Assembly: GCF_000443995.1 (NCBI RefSeq)
Contig: NZ_AUMC01000010.1
Location: 955,198 to 1,019,197 of the forward strand
DNA: 64,000 nucleotides
From: Bacteriovorax sp. BAL6_X
Lineage (GTDB): Bacteria > Bdellovibrionota > Bacteriovoracia > Bacteriovoracales > Bacteriovoracaceae
Reading direction: 5' to 3'
The notes below the pieces were generated by a model. That model did no database searches. It was not told the origin of the DNA and was given only the letters and a program-made list of their open reading frames with translations. The number at the start of each line of letters is the position of its first letter. The stretch's first letter is position 1. The position numbers and the translations under genes are program-made. Positions 7,996 through 16,493 of the stretch are shown here, in pieces.

Positions 7996-8604
7996 GTGAA
8001 AAAATACGAATCAATTAGAATATTTAAAAATCCTATTCTTGAGTCATTTACGCATGTCCATCCAATTGTACCTTTGGTTCTTTGGACACCATTTATAGGA
8101 TTTCTAATTTATCGTTCATATTTTGAACTTGGTTATACTCATTTACAGATGCTTCTATGTGCTGTGAGTGGTCTTATTATTTGGACTCTTACAGAGTACC
8201 TTCTACACCGCTTTGTTTTCCATTTAAGGCCGATTGGTCCTCTTTCTGAGCGATTTGTCTTCCTTTTTCATGGACTTCATCACGATGACCCAAATGACCC
8301 GACAAGACTGGTTATGCCTCCTGTACCGGCCATTCTTATTATGGCCTTGATTTGGTTATTCTTTTCATTATTTATTCCTGCTTTTTACATGCCAGGATTT
8401 ATGGCCTTTTTCACAGTAGGCTATCTTTGCTACGATTATATTCACTATGCGACTCATCATTTTAAGATGAGTGGAAAAGTAGGGCGCTACTTAAAAAAGT
8501 TTCACCTACAACACCACTTTAGACATGAGAAAGCGAAGTACGGTGTAAGTTCACCGCTATGGGACTATGTGTTTAGAACAGTGACGGGGCCTAAGGAAGA
8601 TTAA
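7996..8604 (+). CDS. Fatty acid 2-hydroxylase-like di-iron membrane protein
   Basis: This 202-residue protein starts at GTG behind AGGTAGAAG. It belongs to the sterol desaturase/fatty acid hydroxylase superfamily and has the complete histidine set for a di-iron centre: H71 and H76 (LLHRFVFH), H92/H95/H96 (HGLHH followed by DPNDPTRLV), H150/H154/H155 (HYATHH) and H170/H173/H174 (HLQHH). Hydrophobic helices lie at about 23-42, 49-68, 109-130 and 132-148. The HGxHH-DP-D-RLVMPP block is typical of FA2H/Scs7 enzymes, which 2-hydroxylate the N-acyl chain of ceramides. It converges tail to tail (6 bp) on an operon encoding serine palmitoyltransferase and putative ceramide-forming enzymes, so sphingolipid acyl hydroxylation is the likely role. 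Other hydroxylations (carotenoid, sterol) are less likely. Confidence 0.85.
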   Translation: MKKYESIRIFKNPILESFTHVHPIVPLVLWTPFIGFLIYRSYFELGYTHLQMLLCAVSGLIIWTLTEYLLHRFVFHLRPIGPLSERFVFLFHGLHHDDPNDPTRLVMPPVPAILIMALIWLFFSLFIPAFYMPGFMAFFTVGYLCYDYIHYATHHFKMSGKVGRYLKKFHLQHHFRHEKAKYGVSSPLWDYVFRTVTGPKED

Positions 8605-8610
8605 ATTAGA

Positions 8611-9591
8611 TTAGAGCCAATTGCGCTCTTGGTAATCCTTAGCTGTCATTTCAATGGTATCCTTCAAGTTGTAATTTGGAATAAAGCCTAGGCCCTTAAT
8701 CTTTGAGTTGCTACAAAGCCAGGCGTCTTGTTCTAGTTCATTAATCTTATCCCCTGTAAGAGGTAAGTGAATTGGAAGAGTATAGATAATCCCTGCTACA
8801 ATCCTTAGAAACCAAATAGGTAGGGCCATAAACATGACCTTCTTAATACCAAGTGCAGCTGAAATTTCATTGATTAGCTCTTCAAACGTTACTTCATCAA
8901 TAGATGTCACAAAGTATGTTTCTTTATAAACTTCTGTCTTTGTTTGCGAGGCACAAAGTATAATCGCATCCACTAGATCAAAGACATTAACGACGCTATA
9001 TTTCTTCTTTTTAAAATTAAGTCCAGGGCCAGTAACAATTCGACCTTTTACCATTTTAAAGACATCAAGAACAGCACTGTCACGAGGGCCGATAACCATA
9101 GGTGGACGAATTATTGTCGTATTCCAACTCTTTGGTGAAAGCTTGTTAACAGCGTTTTCGGCGGCCAGCTTAGAGTGGCCATAGGCAGAGACTGGTAAAC
9201 AATCGATGCTTTCGTCTATTAGTTGTGCAGAAGGGCCAGCGGCAGCTTGAGAAGAGATAAGCATAAAGTGAAGATTTTCATATTTATCTTTTAAGGCCTT
9301 AATTAAAATTTCAGTTGCGAGATGATTAGTTTTTGCAAAGGTAAGTGAATGTTTTGCAGATACAACACCGGCCGTATGGATTATACAGTCGATATCTTGT
9401 GGAAGTCTCTTTACCCAAGATTTAATTGATTCTTCTTCAAGGTTGCCTTTGATATATTCACCAGGTAGTTCTAGTCTCTCTGCCTTTTGAGGACTTCTTA
9501 CAAGGGCAAAAACCTCATGACCTTGTTGAGTTAACTTTTCACATAGATGTGAGCCGACAAAACCTGTTGCACCAGTAACTAAAACTTTCAT
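8611..9591 (-). CDS. Extended SDR oxidoreductase, candidate ketosphinganine/ceramide reductase (CerR-like)
   Basis: This 326-residue NAD(P)-dependent epimerase/dehydratase-family protein has the Rossmann motif GATGFVGSH at residues 7-15, a central HTAGVVSA block and the catalytic pair SAYGHSK (Tyr and Lys four residues apart) at about 135-141. A hydrophobic segment at about 255-275 (VMFMALPIWFLRIVAGIIYTL) suggests membrane association. Such a C-terminal segment is common in lipid-acting extended SDRs. It is the last gene of the leftward operon and overlaps the preceding GNAT-like gene by one base. In Caulobacter a protein of this superfamily (CerR) reduces the 3-keto group in ceramide synthesis, so this role is inferred from context. 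Other sugar or sterol dehydrogenase roles are not excluded by the sequence alone. Confidence 0.8.
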   Translation of the reverse strand: MKVLVTGATGFVGSHLCEKLTQQGHEVFALVRSPQKAERLELPGEYIKGNLEEESIKSWVKRLPQDIDCIIHTAGVVSAKHSLTFAKTNHLATEILIKALKDKYENLHFMLISSQAAAGPSAQLIDESIDCLPVSAYGHSKLAAENAVNKLSPKSWNTTIIRPPMVIGPRDSAVLDVFKMVKGRIVTGPGLNFKKKKYSVVNVFDLVDAIILCASQTKTEVYKETYFVTSIDEVTFEELINEISAALGIKKVMFMALPIWFLRIVAGIIYTLPIHLPLTGDKINELEQDAWLCSNSKIKGLGFIPNYNLKDTIEMTAKDYQERNWL

Positions 9592-10718
9592 TATAACTCT
9601 TTTTGAAAAATTCGATATGTGCGATATGGAACCGCGTTCATGCGAATGAGTGGTTTATTCATATTAAGATTATCTTCTAATATCCAACTCATCTCTACAT
9701 TCTTATATTTTTTATATTGCTTAATATTCTCATGGCATCTGTAATACAGAATTGATTCAAGTCCATATAAACGGTACTTCTTTTTCACACCCATTGTAAT
9801 GACGCGAACACCGTCGATAAGTTTTGGCGCGCGAAGGACTTGAAAGATTCCTTTTGGAAATAGCTTTCCATCTGGAATTTTGTGTAGCACTTGATTGAAG
9901 TCGGGGAGACAAACAATAAAACCGGCCACTTCTCCATTAACTAAAGCAAAGAGAATCAGTTTTTCATCTGCAACAGTTTTTAGATCTGCGGCCATGGCAT
10001 AGAACTCATCTTTTGTCATTGGAACAAAGCCCCAGTTCTGCTCCCACGCATCGTTATAGATGCTGTACATTAAATCAATTTCTTTCGTCCAGTTCTTCTT
10101 TGAAACTGTTCGATAAGTAATATTGGCCTTCTCTTCGGCCCTAAGTGCTACTTTCTTGATCACCTCTGGCATCTCGAAGTCACTTTTCATATGATACGCC
10201 AAAAGATCCTTTGCTTTTGTGAAGCCAAGCTCATTTAAGTATTGGTGATAGTACTCATAATTGTACATCATCATAAGTACAGGTATCTCGCTATGTCCCT
10301 TAATCAGTGTTCCACACTCATAGTTTGTCGAAGGGTTAAATGGCCCTACAAACTTTTTTAGGCCTAATGACTTGGTCCATTCCATTGCCGAATTAAAGAG
10401 TGCTTTAAAAACTTCAATATCTTCGATGGCCTCAAAAAAGCCCCAATGGCCTTCTTGCGTATGGTGGAATTGATTATAGTTGTGATTATTGATGGCCATG
10501 ATTCGGCCAACATCTTTTCCATCTTTAATTGCAATATAGAAAGCACATTGTGCAGTTTGATAGAATGGATGTTTTTGACTAAAGAGCTTATTGAGTTCCA
10601 TACGAAGTTGTGGAACCCAATATTTATCTTCTTTGTAGACATTAAATTGGACATCTATAAATCTTTTGCGGGCCTTTTTATCGTTTAAAATATCAACTTT
10701 CTCGATATAAATGGCCAT
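9591..10718 (-). CDS. GNAT-fold acyltransferase-like protein, candidate bacterial ceramide synthase (bCerS-like)
   Basis: This 375-residue soluble protein resembles the large, duplicated GNAT-superfamily proteins. It shows RFIDVQFNVYKEDKYWVPQL near the N-terminus, a GRIMAINNHNYN strand-turn near 72 and a KKFVGPFNPSTNYECG block near 120. A second GNAT half follows from about 190, including ALVNGEVAGFIVCLPD and a GVKKKYRLYGLESILYY turn near 315 at the acyl-CoA site position. It lies between serine palmitoyltransferase (23 bp upstream) and an SDR reductase (1-bp overlap). In Caulobacter the bacterial ceramide synthase, which N-acylates the sphingoid base, has this fold and lies close to spt and cerR. 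The family resemblance is seen by eye, and the ceramide synthase role rests mostly on context. Confidence 0.78.
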   Translation of the reverse strand: MAIYIEKVDILNDKKARKRFIDVQFNVYKEDKYWVPQLRMELNKLFSQKHPFYQTAQCAFYIAIKDGKDVGRIMAINNHNYNQFHHTQEGHWGFFEAIEDIEVFKALFNSAMEWTKSLGLKKFVGPFNPSTNYECGTLIKGHSEIPVLMMMYNYEYYHQYLNELGFTKAKDLLAYHMKSDFEMPEVIKKVALRAEEKANITYRTVSKKNWTKEIDLMYSIYNDAWEQNWGFVPMTKDEFYAMAADLKTVADEKLILFALVNGEVAGFIVCLPDFNQVLHKIPDGKLFPKGIFQVLRAPKLIDGVRVITMGVKKKYRLYGLESILYYRCHENIKQYKKYKNVEMSWILEDNLNMNKPLIRMNAVPYRTYRIFQKEL

Positions 10719-10741
10719 AGATTTATCTCCTTAAAATTTAA

Positions 10742-11950
10742 CTATTGTCCCATTGTTGAAGGGATATCAAACTCTTTCTTCGCTCTTGCAAATACTTCTA
10801 GAACTTTTGATAATTCACTCTTGTTATGAGTGGCCATATAGCTAGTTCTAATTAACGCTTCACCTTTAGGTACTGCTGGTGGCACAACTGGAGTTGCGAA
10901 AACACCATTTTCACTTAGGAATTTTGTCACAAGCATTGATTTAACATCATCACCTATGAAAATAGGGATAATTGGAGTTTGAGAATTATAAGTATAGAAA
11001 CCAATTTCTTGAAAACCGTTTCTCATAAATTTAACATTATCCCAAAGACGCTCATGGATTGTGTCATCAGAGTTGATCACGTCAATACAGGCCGACACTG
11101 TTGCAACTGCAGAAGGCGCCATTGAAGCTGAGAACATAAATGATCTTGCTAGGTGCTTCACATAGTTGATAGTTTCAGCATCACCTGAAAGTACACCACC
11201 AATCGATGCGAATGACTTCGAGAAAGTTCCCATATTCAAATGAACCTTATCTGTTACTCCAAAGTGGTTCATTGTTCCAGCGCCCTTATCTCCCATAACA
11301 CCGATACCGTGGGCATCGTCTACGTAAATATAAGCACCATATTTTTCGGCAAGCCTAACCATTTCCGGAAGGTTTGCAATATCACCAGTCATCGAGAAGA
11401 CACCGTCAGCTACGATAATAACTTTTTGAAAGCGGTCAATATTTGCTTCTAGCTGTTCTTCGAGGGACTCCATATCATTGTGACGATATTTGAAAGTCGT
11501 TCCCATTGCTAAGCGAGAAGCATCAATGATAGATGCATGATTTTCTGAATCAAAGAGCATACAGTCTCTTGGCCCACATACTGCTGAAAGAGCACCAAGG
11601 TTTGTTTGCATACCTGTAGAGAAAATAAGGGCCTTCTCATGTCCTAAATAGCGAGCAAGCTTCTCTTCAAGTTCTTCGTGTATGGTTAAGTTACCATTTA
11701 GGAAACGCGAGCCTGTACATCCTGTTCCATATTTTTCGATGGCCTTGATGGCCGCTTCTTTTACATGTGGGTGATGTGTAAGGCCTAGGTAGTTATTTGA
11801 GCCGATCATGATTTGATCTTTTCCATCAATTTTAACTATTGTTCCTTCTGAATCACCAATTTGGCGGAAAAAAGGGTAAAGATCTTTTGACTTTAGCATT
11901 GCTGCTTTGTCCATTAGACGGTCAGCTGCGCTAGAGAATTTAAGGGCCAT
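10742..11950 (-). CDS. spt: Serine palmitoyltransferase (PLP-dependent alpha-oxoamine synthase)
   Basis: This 402-residue PLP enzyme belongs to the alpha-oxoamine synthases, which condense an amino acid with an acyl thioester. It has a GSNNYLGL start of the catalytic core (50-57), GTGCTGSRFLNG (75-86), DSENHAS with the PLP-stacking His138, DDAHGIGVMG (Asp211/His214) and GTFSKSFASIGG with the Schiff-base Lys245. The N-terminal LYPFFRQIGDSEG and the FSKSFAS form are those of bacterial serine palmitoyltransferases (Sphingomonas, Bacteroides) rather than 2-amino-3-ketobutyrate CoA ligase or BioF, and no biotin or threonine catabolism gene is nearby. It would make 3-ketosphinganine in the cytosol. 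It is the first gene of an operon with a GNAT-like protein and an SDR, and a fatty-acid 2-hydroxylase gene converges on them. Confidence 0.88.
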   Translation of the reverse strand: MALKFSSAADRLMDKAAMLKSKDLYPFFRQIGDSEGTIVKIDGKDQIMIGSNNYLGLTHHPHVKEAAIKAIEKYGTGCTGSRFLNGNLTIHEELEEKLARYLGHEKALIFSTGMQTNLGALSAVCGPRDCMLFDSENHASIIDASRLAMGTTFKYRHNDMESLEEQLEANIDRFQKVIIVADGVFSMTGDIANLPEMVRLAEKYGAYIYVDDAHGIGVMGDKGAGTMNHFGVTDKVHLNMGTFSKSFASIGGVLSGDAETINYVKHLARSFMFSASMAPSAVATVSACIDVINSDDTIHERLWDNVKFMRNGFQEIGFYTYNSQTPIIPIFIGDDVKSMLVTKFLSENGVFATPVVPPAVPKGEALIRTSYMATHNKSELSKVLEVFARAKKEFDIPSTMGQ

Positions 11951-12051
11951 ATTTCACATCTCATTCGATTAGTATTAATAATAGAGGTAGGTTTGAATTT
12001 AGCCAGTATACATTGACAAGTCAACAAATTATGCGCACAGTGACAGTAGCT

Positions 12052-13026
12052 ATGGTATTTAAATTATTCACTTTGAAAACATGCATCATATTCATTCTAT
12101 TAACTATTGGTGTCTCGTGTCAGAGCAGGACTAATCAGGATGAAACAACTCAAGTCGAAGTTTCTGACTGGGAGCCTCCATGTGATTTAAATTCACTCTG
12201 TGGACGAAAAGAAATTTTAAGCTCTTTAAATGGGCCTATTGAATATCGACAATCCCTTGTAAGTATTTTAAATCTTTCAAAAGAGAGCTTTCAAAAATAT
12301 CAGCTACACTACGCAGATTATATATACTACATCTGTGGAAAGCTTATTTCTGTAGGAGGATGCTCTTATTTGTCATTAGAACAAGCCGATTTGTCCCCTG
12401 AGCAAATTGAGCTATACTTCATCGCCATGGCCAATTGTCATCATTATAAATGCTATGATTATTTTCAAGGCTCACGACATAAGTTTTTAAAGCTGGCCAA
12501 TTCTTCACAGTCGCTTAAGGCCAAGAAGTCTTTTTACTTAATGGCCATTAAACTCCCTAGACCTTGGTTTGAAAAATCTGGTGACTTAAGAATGTATATT
12601 CATTTACTTGAGAAGAATGGAGAAAAAATTGAATATAAAGATCTTGGAGCGTTAATCAGTGCGATTCCAAACCATGAAGTCCTTAAGGATTTTGTTGCAA
12701 GGAACTTCTTTAAGATAGACTCTCACAAGTCCGGTGTCTCTGTTTATCTCGCCCGCTACCAAGAAGGATGGCATGATCGTAATTACAAACGGTTTTTAAA
12801 TAAGAATGTGAAAGATGAAGACATTAGTGCTTTTCTTCTTAGTATGCCTATTGGCTGTCCAAAGCTTAAAACGATTCTAGCTTTTAAGGATCACTTCTCG
12901 CAGGGGAATGAGAGGGTGCTAAAAGATATTCTTAAGCAAGACGAGCTTAATACTTATTTTAAGGAATTAAAGCTTAAAGAGAATGTAGACTCTAAGTGCC
13001 TTTCTTCATTGCCGCCTGCTTCCTAA
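12052..13026 (+). CDS. Putative lipoprotein of unknown function
   Basis: The reading frame is open from a TTG at 12013. I prefer the ATG at 12052 (324 residues) because it gives a compact lipoprotein signal: basic/hydrophobic residues 1-22 ending in the lipobox IGVSC. ATG 12031 is an alternative, and none of the starts has a strong ribosome site. The mature protein has an early Cys pair (CDLNSLCGR) and further pairs (YYICGKLISVGGCSYLSL and ANCHHYKCYDYF). These resemble the Cys-containing helical hairpins of Sel1/TPR-like repeats. No known domain is recognised. It overlaps the convergent PilZ gene by 35 bp and is divergent from serine palmitoyltransferase. A periplasmic or outer-membrane location is predicted. 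Confidence 0.75.
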   Translation: MVFKLFTLKTCIIFILLTIGVSCQSRTNQDETTQVEVSDWEPPCDLNSLCGRKEILSSLNGPIEYRQSLVSILNLSKESFQKYQLHYADYIYYICGKLISVGGCSYLSLEQADLSPEQIELYFIAMANCHHYKCYDYFQGSRHKFLKLANSSQSLKAKKSFYLMAIKLPRPWFEKSGDLRMYIHLLEKNGEKIEYKDLGALISAIPNHEVLKDFVARNFFKIDSHKSGVSVYLARYQEGWHDRNYKRFLNKNVKDEDISAFLLSMPIGCPKLKTILAFKDHFSQGNERVLKDILKQDELNTYFKELKLKENVDSKCLSSLPPAS

Positions 13027-13726
13027 GCTCTTCACCGCGGGCCTCTGAATTAATTGAAAGAACGAGATCTTCTTCAACTTCCTTATCCATATTCATAAAT
13101 GCAATACCAATACCCATTGGTGTCTCTTCATTATTTTCAATAGGCCAAGTAGCTGCAACTTTAGCTTGAGGTATTTCAAATCTTTTTGATGCAAGTCTTA
13201 CGGTTGCATTATCAAAGATTGATTCTTTCTTGAATTTATCAACGAAATCTTTTGGACAATTAAAGCTGATACCACCAGCTGAAATATCGTTGCAATCAAA
13301 GACATTATCTTCGATTTTTATCTGAATAGGGATGTAAGCATTTGCATGTAAACGGTAGTTAGACCTTTGCTGACTCTTGTAGACTGGACGGTCAACTTTT
13401 AACTTATAGACTTCTTCTGCTGGAAGAAAGCTTAAGAATGAACTTGAAAACAAAATAACTGATTTAAACTTAATTTTTAGAAGAACTTCGCTATCCTTGT
13501 TTTTTGAACCGGCGAGTTTCGCAATGAGGCTTGCGTCAAAATCAAGAGTGAATTCGAGATCATTTTCATTAAATGACTTAATTTTGAAGCTTTCCACTTT
13601 ATCTTTTTCTTGTCCCTTACGCCAGATTTCAATGATTAATCCATCGCTTAGGGCCCTTTTTAAAAAACTTATCTTCTCTTCAAAGGGTATTTCTGAGAAA
13701 TAAAATTTCTTATTCGCATCCATCAA
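12992..13726 (-). CDS. PilZ-domain c-di-GMP receptor
   Basis: This 244-residue cytosolic protein has a C-terminal PilZ domain at about 120-215. It carries both c-di-GMP-contacting motifs: RxxxR (RSNYR, near 122) and DxSxxG (DISAGG, near 148). The residues before it (about 1-115) form an all-beta N-terminal domain in the position of the YcgR N-domain, so the overall layout resembles YcgR-like effectors that tune motility or envelope processes. It is preceded by a 136-bp intergenic region shared with the divergent pepN. Its 3' end overlaps the lipoprotein gene by 35 bp. Binding of c-di-GMP is well supported by the motifs; the target process is unknown. The GGDEF enzyme at 5561-6523 is one possible source of ligand. 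Confidence 0.87.
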   Translation of the reverse strand: MMDANKKFYFSEIPFEEKISFLKRALSDGLIIEIWRKGQEKDKVESFKIKSFNENDLEFTLDFDASLIAKLAGSKNKDSEVLLKIKFKSVILFSSSFLSFLPAEEVYKLKVDRPVYKSQQRSNYRLHANAYIPIQIKIEDNVFDCNDISAGGISFNCPKDFVDKFKKESIFDNATVRLASKRFEIPQAKVAATWPIENNEETPMGIGIAFMNMDKEVEEDLVLSINSEARGEELRKQAAMKKGT

Positions 13727-13862
13727 GTTCTCACTTTAATAATATCTAAATTAATTTAAGTGTTTAATATTAAATATATTCTAATCAAAGTTTTCATTCA
13801 GTTCAAATTGTGGCAAATTCTACAAATAAATACTCAAAATTATAGGAAATAACGAGGTATAT

Positions 13863-16478
13863 ATGAAAAGCGAAACTCCTGTGGTCAAGTATTTGGCGGA
13901 CTATAAAGCGCCAACTCACAAAATCGAAACTGTGGAATTAGAATTTCACTTAGACGATACAAAAACTCAAGTATATTCAAAGATGGAAGTCGTGCCGGTA
14001 AATGGCCAAACTCTTGAACTTAATGGTGAAGAGTTAATTCTGAAGTCTGTTAAAGTTAACGGTGAAGAGTTTAAAATCTTCAACGAGGAAAAAGAGATTC
14101 TAACTCTTTCAGCTCTTCCAACAGAAAAGTTTACTTTAGAAATTCACAATGAAATTAATCCAAAGGCCAACACTGCACTTGATGGTTTATATAAATCAGG
14201 TGGAATGTTTTGTACGCAAAACGAGCCAGAAGGTTTTAGAAGAATTACTTACTTTATCGATCGCCCAGATAACTTAAGTATTTTTACAACGAAGATTGTT
14301 GCAGATAAGAAAGACTACCCATTCCTACTTTCAAACGGAAACCTAATTGAAAAAGGTGAGCTTGATGATGGAAAGCATTTTGCCATTTGGAATGATCCAT
14401 TTGCAAAACCTGCATACCTTTATGCTCTAGTGGCAGGGGATCTTGCACTAATCGAAGATACATTTACAACGAAGTCAGGACGCGATGTTAAGCTTCAGGT
14501 ATTTGTTGATAAAGGAAACGAAGATAAGTCTCACCACGCAATGGAGTCTCTTAAGAAGTCAATGAAATGGGATGAAGACAGATTTAGACTTGAGTATGAT
14601 CTTGATATCTACATGATCGTAGCAGTTGACTCATTTAATATGGGGGCCATGGAAAACAAAGGTTTAAATATCTTTAACTCTGCTTATGTCCTGGCTTCAA
14701 AAGAGACAGCAGAAGATCATAACTTCTTCGGTATTGAATCTGTAGTAGGACACGAGTACTTTCACAACTGGACAGGAAACCGTGTTACTTGTCGCGACTG
14801 GTTTCAACTTACTCTTAAAGAAGGTCTTACGGTATTTAGAGATCAAGAGTTCTCTGCGGACTTAAACTCAAGATCAGTGTGTCGTATCAATGACGTTATT
14901 AACCTTAGAGCGGCTCAATTTCCAGAAGATGCAGGGCCTCAGTCACACCCAATTCAACCAAAGTCGTATATTGAAATGAATAACTTCTATACAATGACAA
15001 TTTATGAAAAAGGCTCTGAAGTTATTCGTATGTATCACACTCTTCTAGGAGAGGAAGGTTTTCAACGTGGTATGGATAAGTACTTTGAGCTTTATGATGG
15101 TCAGGCCGTAACAACAGCAGACTTCACAAATGCAATGAGTGTTGCAAACGACAATTATGACTTTTCACAATTTAGAAGATGGTACGATCAAGCAGGGACT
15201 CCTGTTCTTGATGTAACAACTAGCTATGACGAAGCAGCTAAAGAGTTTACTTTAACAGTAAACCAATCGACTCCTGCTACACCTGGACAGCCAACAAAAG
15301 AGCCATTCCATATGCCATTTGTTATCGGACTTCTTGATAGCAAAGGTGCTGATATGAAGCTTACTCTTAAAAATAGAGACGATCAAACTGATCTTGATAG
15401 AGGACTTTTACATATCAAAGCTGATTCAGAAATTTTTGTTTTTGAAGGTGTTTCAGAGAGACCTGTTGCTTCACTAAATAGAAACTTTAGTGCTCCAGTT
15501 GTTCTACGATCAGACCTAACTGACAATGATTTCATTTTCCTAATGGCCAATGATAATGATGACTTTAATCGCTATGAAGCTGGACAAACTCTGGCCCTTA
15601 AAAATATCCACGCACTTCTTAAAGATGAGAATTTCCAAATTGACGATAAGTTTGTTCAGGCCTGGGGAGCTATCCTTAAGGATCAAAATATTGATGAAGA
15701 GTTTAAGGCAGTATGTCTTGGACTTCCATCGATGACGGATGTTGCTTCAACTATTGATATTCCAAATTACCGTGCAATTGATGAAGTAAAAGAGCAGCTA
15801 TATAAACTTCTTGCAAGTACTTTTGAACAAGAGCTTGTCACAATTTATAATGATCTAAGCACTGAAAGAGATTTTAAAGTTGATGCAAAGGCAATGGGAG
15901 AGAGAAGACTTAGAGGCTTTACCCTTAGTTGTCTTGCAAAAATTGATGGCCATAAAGAACTTGCTCGCAAGTGCTATAAGTCTGCGACAAATATGACAGA
16001 TATGATGAACTCTCTATCAGTTATGGTACATGAAATGCTTCCTGGTGCTGATGAGTCTCTTAAAGAATTCTACGAACGTTTTAAAGATCAAACTCTTGTT
16101 ATGCAAAAGTGGCTAAGTGTTCAAGCAAGTTCATGTGATGATTCTACTTTTGATCGTGTTGGGGAGCTTATGAAAGATGAAGTCTTTGATATGAATGTTC
16201 CTAATCTTGTGTCTTCACTAATTGGAACTTTTGCACGCAATAAAGTTCAGTTTAATCACGAAAGTGGACGTGGCCTTAAGTTCATCGCTGAAATGATTAG
16301 AAAGGTTGACGCAATTAATCCTCAGTCTGGATCAAGACTTGCTGGTGCATTCAATGACTATCGTAAGATGCCGCCAGACTTAAAAGAAATTGCTCGTGTT
16401 GAGCTAGAGGCAATTGTAAACGACGAGAAGACGTCAAAGAACGTTTTTGAAAAACTTTCTAAAACATTAGATTCATAA
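13863..16478 (+). CDS. pepN: Aminopeptidase N (M1 family, zinc)
   Basis: This 871-residue M1 aminopeptidase matches the usual length of the E. coli-type PepN (870). The substrate-anchoring GAMEN motif is at residues 261-265. The zinc site HEYFH is at 297-301 with the third ligand Glu320 in LKEG, positions identical to those known for E. coli PepN. The N-terminal beta domain covers about 1-190, the catalytic domain about 190-435, the Ig-like domain about 440-545 and the helical C-terminal domain about 545-871. No signal peptide is present, so it is cytosolic and probably finishes peptide degradation, which fits a protein-rich lifestyle. The ATG follows AACGAGGTATAT. The nitroreductase gene follows after 15 bp and may be cotranscribed. 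Confidence 0.96.
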   Translation: MKSETPVVKYLADYKAPTHKIETVELEFHLDDTKTQVYSKMEVVPVNGQTLELNGEELILKSVKVNGEEFKIFNEEKEILTLSALPTEKFTLEIHNEINPKANTALDGLYKSGGMFCTQNEPEGFRRITYFIDRPDNLSIFTTKIVADKKDYPFLLSNGNLIEKGELDDGKHFAIWNDPFAKPAYLYALVAGDLALIEDTFTTKSGRDVKLQVFVDKGNEDKSHHAMESLKKSMKWDEDRFRLEYDLDIYMIVAVDSFNMGAMENKGLNIFNSAYVLASKETAEDHNFFGIESVVGHEYFHNWTGNRVTCRDWFQLTLKEGLTVFRDQEFSADLNSRSVCRINDVINLRAAQFPEDAGPQSHPIQPKSYIEMNNFYTMTIYEKGSEVIRMYHTLLGEEGFQRGMDKYFELYDGQAVTTADFTNAMSVANDNYDFSQFRRWYDQAGTPVLDVTTSYDEAAKEFTLTVNQSTPATPGQPTKEPFHMPFVIGLLDSKGADMKLTLKNRDDQTDLDRGLLHIKADSEIFVFEGVSERPVASLNRNFSAPVVLRSDLTDNDFIFLMANDNDDFNRYEAGQTLALKNIHALLKDENFQIDDKFVQAWGAILKDQNIDEEFKAVCLGLPSMTDVASTIDIPNYRAIDEVKEQLYKLLASTFEQELVTIYNDLSTERDFKVDAKAMGERRLRGFTLSCLAKIDGHKELARKCYKSATNMTDMMNSLSVMVHEMLPGADESLKEFYERFKDQTLVMQKWLSVQASSCDDSTFDRVGELMKDEVFDMNVPNLVSSLIGTFARNKVQFNHESGRGLKFIAEMIRKVDAINPQSGSRLAGAFNDYRKMPPDLKEIARVELEAIVNDEKTSKNVFEKLSKTLDS

Positions 16479-16493
16479 AATACGGAGACTGGC

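Noticed and set aside
10742..11950. Alternative call of 2-amino-3-ketobutyrate CoA ligase or BioF for the PLP enzyme
   Set aside because: The N-terminal YPFFRQI segment, the FSKSFASIGG form and the neighbours fit serine palmitoyltransferase better, and no threonine dehydrogenase or biotin gene is near.
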